From: Phycisphaerales bacterium | GTDB lineage: Bacteria; Planctomycetota; Phycisphaerae; Sedimentisphaerales; Anaerobacaceae | Direction: 5' to 3' | DNA: 64,000 bases | NCBI GenBank assembly: GCA_030602885.1 | Contig: JAUVYV010000002.1 | Location: 62,001-126,000, forward strand | Part shown: piece after piece, positions 60,664 to 64,000 of the stretch | How positions within the stretch are numbered: position 1 is the stretch's first letter | Layout: each line of letters starts with the position of its first letter | Program-made: the position numbers and the translations under genes | The notes under the pieces: model-generated | Databases searched by the model: none | What the model was told of the DNA's origin: nothing | What the model saw: only the letters and a program-made list of their open reading frames with translations

Positions 60664-60759
60664 TTAGCACAAAGCGATATATGTCGCGATCGCCAGAACC
60701 AGAATCCTCCTCTTGTTGGCTGTGAATGGCAGCCACATCTTGTAATACAATTTTCTCAT
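60664..60759 (-). CDS. Possible 31-residue membrane micro-protein
   Basis: ATG 60759 to TAA 60664-60666. The peptide starts with a basic, aromatic face (RKLYYKMWLPFTANKRR) and ends with a membrane-spanning run (ILVLAIATYIALC). It lies 30 bp before a strong intrinsic terminator with no other gene to serve, which supports a real short transcript. The ribosome site is poor (GAAGTGGTG). Confidence 0.4.
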   Translation of the reverse strand: MRKLYYKMWLPFTANKRRILVLAIATYIALC

Positions 60760-60894
60760 CACCACTTCGCCGGAGCCGGAACTTTCAAACCCTCAACTTC
60801 CATTCTATGCCCTTATTATAACCGGAAGGGCCCGTCAGGCCAAGGAAAATCGCCCTCTCAGAACGCAAGTGCTTTTTTTACAAGGAGTTATGTT

Positions 60895-61035
60895 ATGGGG
60901 ATAGCAAAGAATTTTCAGGGAGGCCGATTTGTGTTATACTGCGACTTCGGGTGTTATTATGGTTATCTTGGCGCTGCTGCATTGCGGTGGTGGCAGAACG
61001 AACTTCAACGTAATATGAGGAGACAGGTATCATGA
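60895..61035 (+). CDS. Possible 46-residue leader protein coupled to the DUF2961 gene
   Basis: ATG 60895 follows AAGGAG with seven bases spacing, the best ribosome site in this gap. The frame encodes an aromatic, Gly/Cys-rich peptide (GGRFVLYCDFGCYYGYLGAA, then LRWWQNELQRNMRRQVS). Its TGA overlaps the next gene's ATG (ATGA 61032-61035), as in coupled genes. No homology is known, and a chance frame remains possible. Confidence 0.35.
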   Translation: MGIAKNFQGGRFVLYCDFGCYYGYLGAAALRWWQNELQRNMRRQVS

Positions 61036-62255
61036 GCAAGAGTGCTATTGTGGAGGTGATTATGACAGCATTTTTGGTAAGCGCCCTCAGTTGCGCGATG
61101 GCGTATGGCGAGGGGCCGGAACTGTTTCGCAAGGGCAAGGGTGTGGTGACACGGTGGTCGAGTTTTGAGAATCCGAACGGGGTAAAGGGAAAAGGCGGTA
61201 TGGAGAACAAAGGCGCCAAAGGCCATCCGTCCGACAGCATCGAAACGAGCGAGACGAAGGTACTGCTCGATATCAAGGGTTGCGGCGTAATCAATCGTAT
61301 GTGGATGACGATTATGGACCGCTCGCCGGAGATGCTGCGGTCGCTAAAGATTGAGATGTACTGGGATGGTGCAAAGACGCCCGCTGTATCTGCGCCGTTC
61401 GGAGACTTCTTTGGCGTAGGGCTTGGCAGAAGAGTTGCATTTGAGAGTGCGTTGTTCACCGACCCGCAGGGAAAATCATTCAACTGCTTTATACCCATGC
61501 CGTTCAGGAAAGGTGCAAAGGTCACAGTCACAAACGAAGGCAAGAAAAGACTCAGTCATATCTTCTACGATATCGACTATTGTCTGACTTCCAAACATGA
61601 TGAGGATGTCCTGTACTTCCACGCGTACTGGCGGCGGGAGAATCCGACCAAACTCGGCGAAGACTTCACAATCCTGCCCAAAGTTAAAGGAAACGGGCGA
61701 TTTCTGGGAACCAATGTTGGCGTGATTGCCGGCAAAGATTACGAGGACTGCTGGTGGGGTGAGGGCGAAGTGAAGATGTATATCGACGGTGACACCGACT
61801 ATCCCACGCTAATCGGCACCGGCACCGAGGACTATATCGGCACCGGCTGGGGAATGGACTTCTTCGCACACCAGTATCAGGGCTGCCTGATAGCAGACGG
61901 CGAGAAGAAACACTACGCCTTCTATAGATACCACGTGCCGGACCCGGTCTGGTTCGACAGTGACTGTAAAATAACGATGCAGCAGATAGGCGGCAATCAA
62001 AAGAAGATAGTCATGGAGCTTCTGGAAAAGGGGGTGGCGCTGAAGCCAATCAGTCTTGACAAGGACGGCAGGCTCATCAAGCTTCTGGAGATGGAGCCGG
62101 TGCCAGGCCTGGAAGATAAGACACTACCTGAAACATGGACAAATTTCTATCGACAGGACGACTGGTCTGCGACAGCGTACTTCTATCTTGACAAGCCGGA
62201 AAATGGCCTGGGGCCGATTGCTCCGGTGGCCAAGCGTGTTGCAGGATTGAAGTAG
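61032..62255 (+). CDS. DUF2961 (GH172-like) secreted protein
   Basis: 407 residues with an N-terminal signal (IMTAFLVSALSCAMAYG). The family landmarks are present: RWSSFENPNGVKGKGGMENK, GCGVINRMWMTIMD, PFGDFFGVGLGR, FIPMPFRKGAKVTVTNEG and the TDYPTLIGTGTEDYIGTGWG strand with an acidic pair. GH172 enzymes of this family act on fructose- or arabinose-based sugars. The start at 61032 follows GAGGAGACAGGTATC. An amidohydrolase gene with a Tat signal follows. Confidence 0.85.
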   Translation: MSKSAIVEVIMTAFLVSALSCAMAYGEGPELFRKGKGVVTRWSSFENPNGVKGKGGMENKGAKGHPSDSIETSETKVLLDIKGCGVINRMWMTIMDRSPEMLRSLKIEMYWDGAKTPAVSAPFGDFFGVGLGRRVAFESALFTDPQGKSFNCFIPMPFRKGAKVTVTNEGKKRLSHIFYDIDYCLTSKHDEDVLYFHAYWRRENPTKLGEDFTILPKVKGNGRFLGTNVGVIAGKDYEDCWWGEGEVKMYIDGDTDYPTLIGTGTEDYIGTGWGMDFFAHQYQGCLIADGEKKHYAFYRYHVPDPVWFDSDCKITMQQIGGNQKKIVMELLEKGVALKPISLDKDGRLIKLLEMEPVPGLEDKTLPETWTNFYRQDDWSATAYFYLDKPENGLGPIAPVAKRVAGLK

Positions 62256-62332
62256 CTGTCAAAGCGTTCGGACTATTGTACAATGTTCCAAAAGCCATAC
62301 CGGTGCTTTTGGCGCGTATCGATGGTGATAAG

Positions 62333-63781
62333 ATGAAGAAGAAAAACATGATATCGAGAAGGACAACGCTCAAGGGGATAGGCGCCGCCGGTGTTTCAGC
62401 GATGCTGGGAAGCGGGACGGCTGAAGGGGCCGAGTGCAAGGCAGCGGAGCGCTCAGCCAAGGTGAGTTCGAAAGATGCTCGCGAGGCGATATTCAAGAAG
62501 GTCTTCGAGACGCCTTTCATCGACACGCATGAACACCTGATTGAGGAAAGCGAAAGATTAGCCGGCAAGTCTCGCAGCGTCAGGTGCGACGACTGGAGTT
62601 TCGTGCTGAGCCACTACTTTAACTCGGATATGATGGCCTGCGGTATGCCCAAGGCTTCCTATGACAAGTTCTTTTCGTCGAAGACGGACCCGCTCGAGAA
62701 ATGGCAGGTTCTCAAGCCCTGGTGGCCCGCATTGAAAAATACCGGCTACGGCCAGGCGGTACGGATTTCCCTTCGTGATCTGTACGGCGTGGATGAGCTG
62801 TCTGAAAAAACCGTTGCAAAGGTCCAGGCCGGTTATGAGAGCACCAAAAAGAAAGGATTCTATAAAAAAATTCTCTGCGAAATGGCAAATATCGAATCCT
62901 GCCAGGTAAACTGCCTTAGTAAACCCTTCGAAGAATCCGCCATGCCGACATTTCTCATGCAGGATTTGAGCCTGAACGGCATGTTCGACGGGCCCGATTT
63001 CGCCGGTTACGGCAGGCCGAGCGGGATTAAGTTCGAGTCACTATACGACTGGTATAAGGTAATCGACTGGTGGTTTGACAAATACGGTAAATATGCCGTC
63101 GCGGTAAAGAGCCAGAATGCGTACAGCAGGGACATTGACTATGAAGATATATCGGCAGAGAAGGTTGAGCCGGTGTTTAAGAAAAAGCTCGAGCGGCACT
63201 CTCTCACCGGGCCAGAGCAAAAGGCGCTCCAGGACCACCTGTTCTGGTACGCCGTTCGAAAAGCTACCGAACACAACCTGCCCGTGAAGCTGCATACCGG
63301 ATATTACGCGGGGGCCAACTACATGCCTTTGTCGCGGCTTATACGCAATCCCGGCTCTGGATGTGAACTCTGCCGAAAGGCAAGGGACACCCGCTTTGTG
63401 TTCATGCATATATGCTATCCCTATTATGAACCGATGATTGCCCTTGCCAAACAATTTTCAAATGCGTATATGGATATGTGCTGGTCATGGATCATTAATC
63501 CGATTGCAGCAAAAGATTTTCTGAAGAAATATCTCGTGACGGCTCCGGCAAATAAAATTGTCACCTTCGGCGGCGACTATACACCCGTTGAACCCGTGCT
63601 CGGTCATGCCGTCATTGCCAGACGCGGCATCGCCCTGGCTCTGTCGGAGCTGGTGGAGGAGCAATGGCTCGATCTGGATGCAGCGCTTGAATTGACAGAT
63701 ACTATAATGCACGAAAACGCGAGAAGAATCTTCGATCTCGAAAATAAGACGAAAGTTCTCAAAGAAGTCAAATGGACATAG
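62333..63781 (+). CDS. Tat-exported amidohydrolase-family protein
   Basis: About 482 residues from ATG 62333, where a twin-arginine signal begins (SRRTTLKGIGAAGVSAML). From residue about 65 it is a TIM-barrel amidohydrolase: FIDTHEHLIEE (HxH metal motif), LPVKLHTGYYAG (later His), RFVFMHICYPYYEP (His) and FGGDYTPVEP (Asp), the usual metal-ligand order. Such proteins are often called amidohydrolase 2 or uronate-isomerase-like. The natural substrate is unknown. Export through Tat suggests it folds with its metal in the cytoplasm. It follows the DUF2961 gene by 77 bp. Confidence 0.82.
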   Translation: MKKKNMISRRTTLKGIGAAGVSAMLGSGTAEGAECKAAERSAKVSSKDAREAIFKKVFETPFIDTHEHLIEESERLAGKSRSVRCDDWSFVLSHYFNSDMMACGMPKASYDKFFSSKTDPLEKWQVLKPWWPALKNTGYGQAVRISLRDLYGVDELSEKTVAKVQAGYESTKKKGFYKKILCEMANIESCQVNCLSKPFEESAMPTFLMQDLSLNGMFDGPDFAGYGRPSGIKFESLYDWYKVIDWWFDKYGKYAVAVKSQNAYSRDIDYEDISAEKVEPVFKKKLERHSLTGPEQKALQDHLFWYAVRKATEHNLPVKLHTGYYAGANYMPLSRLIRNPGSGCELCRKARDTRFVFMHICYPYYEPMIALAKQFSNAYMDMCWSWIINPIAAKDFLKKYLVTAPANKIVTFGGDYTPVEPVLGHAVIARRGIALALSELVEEQWLDLDAALELTDTIMHENARRIFDLENKTKVLKEVKWT

Positions 63782-63820
63782 TGGCTGAACACAGCAGCTG
63801 AATCTGTAGGAGACAATGGA

Positions 63821-64000
63821 ATGTTCGACGTGATTAGTGCAAAGGGCGGGATTTCGGTGTGGGGTATTGTTTTGGTTGTAGTTATTCTGCTGGCGGTGGG
63901 TACACAGGTTTTCGCCAACCTGCGAAATGTCAAGGTCGCGATGTGTCAGATATTCGTGCTGGATGGTGACCGGGAGGGCAACTTCGTTCGTATTGAAAAT
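63821..64000 (+). CDS. Carbon-nitrogen hydrolase (nitrilase superfamily), N-terminal part
   Basis: ATG 63821 follows AGGAGACAATGGA. The visible 60 residues contain a membrane anchor (VWGIVLVVVILLAVGTQVFA) and the start of a nitrilase-fold domain (VKVAMCQIFVLDGDREGNFV). The gene continues beyond the window, so the catalytic Glu-Lys-Cys triad is not seen. An extracytoplasmic member of this family, in line with the exported enzymes before it. Confidence 0.75.
   Translation, partial: MFDVISAKGGISVWGIVLVVVILLAVGTQVFANLRNVKVAMCQIFVLDGDREGNFVRIEN

Larger units (their letters stand above)
60482..61031. other. Gap with a terminator and two candidate micro-genes
   Basis: It contains a minus-strand terminator (60608-60634), a 31-residue membrane-peptide frame just before it (60664-60759) and a 46-residue frame running into the DUF2961 gene (60895-61035). 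The 60482-60600 stretch shows nothing recognisable. Confidence 0.6.

Noticed and set aside
1-64000. CRISPR array or phage genes
   Set aside because: No regularly spaced identical repeats with unique spacers, and no structural phage genes; the only tandem repeat (97 bp) has no spacers.

Overview
The window looks like a chromosomal segment of a Planctomycetota bacterium, most likely an anaerobic or facultative member of the Phycisphaerae/Sedimentisphaerales type. This is inferred from content, not proven. The supporting content is: a very large secreted DUF362/SMP-30/LamG protein ending in dockerin-like 'DFxxFAxxWL' segments, a DUF1080 lipoprotein, a DUF2961 (GH172-like) protein, a greatly enlarged SecA, a complete Rnf electron-transport operon, an adenosylcobalamin-dependent (class II) ribonucleotide reductase, and intergenic regions full of short palindromes. 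No rRNA, tRNA or CRISPR array was recognised.

Layout. 1-12.4 kb: the tail of an unknown gene, a beta-CASP metallo-beta-lactamase RNase, a truncated TRAP solute-binding gene, a DUF1080 lipoprotein, the ResB-CcsA cytochrome c maturation pair, the 1564-residue DUF362 protein, an IS30 transposase remnant and asnA. 12.4-17.4 kb: an accessory, AT-richer island. It starts with 1.7 kb of repeat-rich non-coding DNA and continues with small unknown genes, an Abi-alpha (DUF4393) gene with a palindromic operator-like site in front and an integron attC-like site directly behind, another unknown membrane protein, and a 97-bp tandem repeat. 17.4-24.2 kb: an envelope block (TPR protein, LptE-like lipoprotein, FtsH, SppA, DsbD). 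24.2-26.7 kb: a transposase remnant and a two-gene membrane/TPR plus zinc-ribbon operon. 27.2-34.5 kb: a six-hairpin glycosidase-like protein, endonuclease III, a LOG-family protein, a B12-binding radical SAM protein divergent from ApbE, and an MNT/HEPN toxin-antitoxin pair.

34.6-40.4 kb: the Rnf operon, transcribed leftwards in the order RseC-like, rnfC, D, G, E, A, B. ApbE nearby is the enzyme expected to attach FMN to RnfG and RnfD. ResB/CcsA and DsbD could similarly cooperate in cytochrome c maturation. 40.4-48.6 kb: M48 peptidase, zinc-ribbon protein, a Gfo/Idh/MocA-like protein that has lost its catalytic motifs, glyA, a TPR protein, rpsT and rnr. 48.6-54 kb: a RelB/YafQ-type toxin-antitoxin pair, efp and secA. 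54-64 kb: class II RNR, small unknown genes, a HicBA module lying between tyrS and a duplicated copy of the tyrS 3' end, tyrS, a nucleotidyltransferase with a small partner, two candidate micro-genes, a DUF2961 protein, a Tat-exported amidohydrolase and the start of a carbon-nitrogen hydrolase.

The observations most worth following are: five tandem wing-domain-like units in SecA; the Abi-alpha gene plus attC-like site; the HicBA module bracketed by tyrS 3' ends exactly 700 bp apart; the short open frames at 60.66-61.04 kb; and a family of short inverted-repeat elements.
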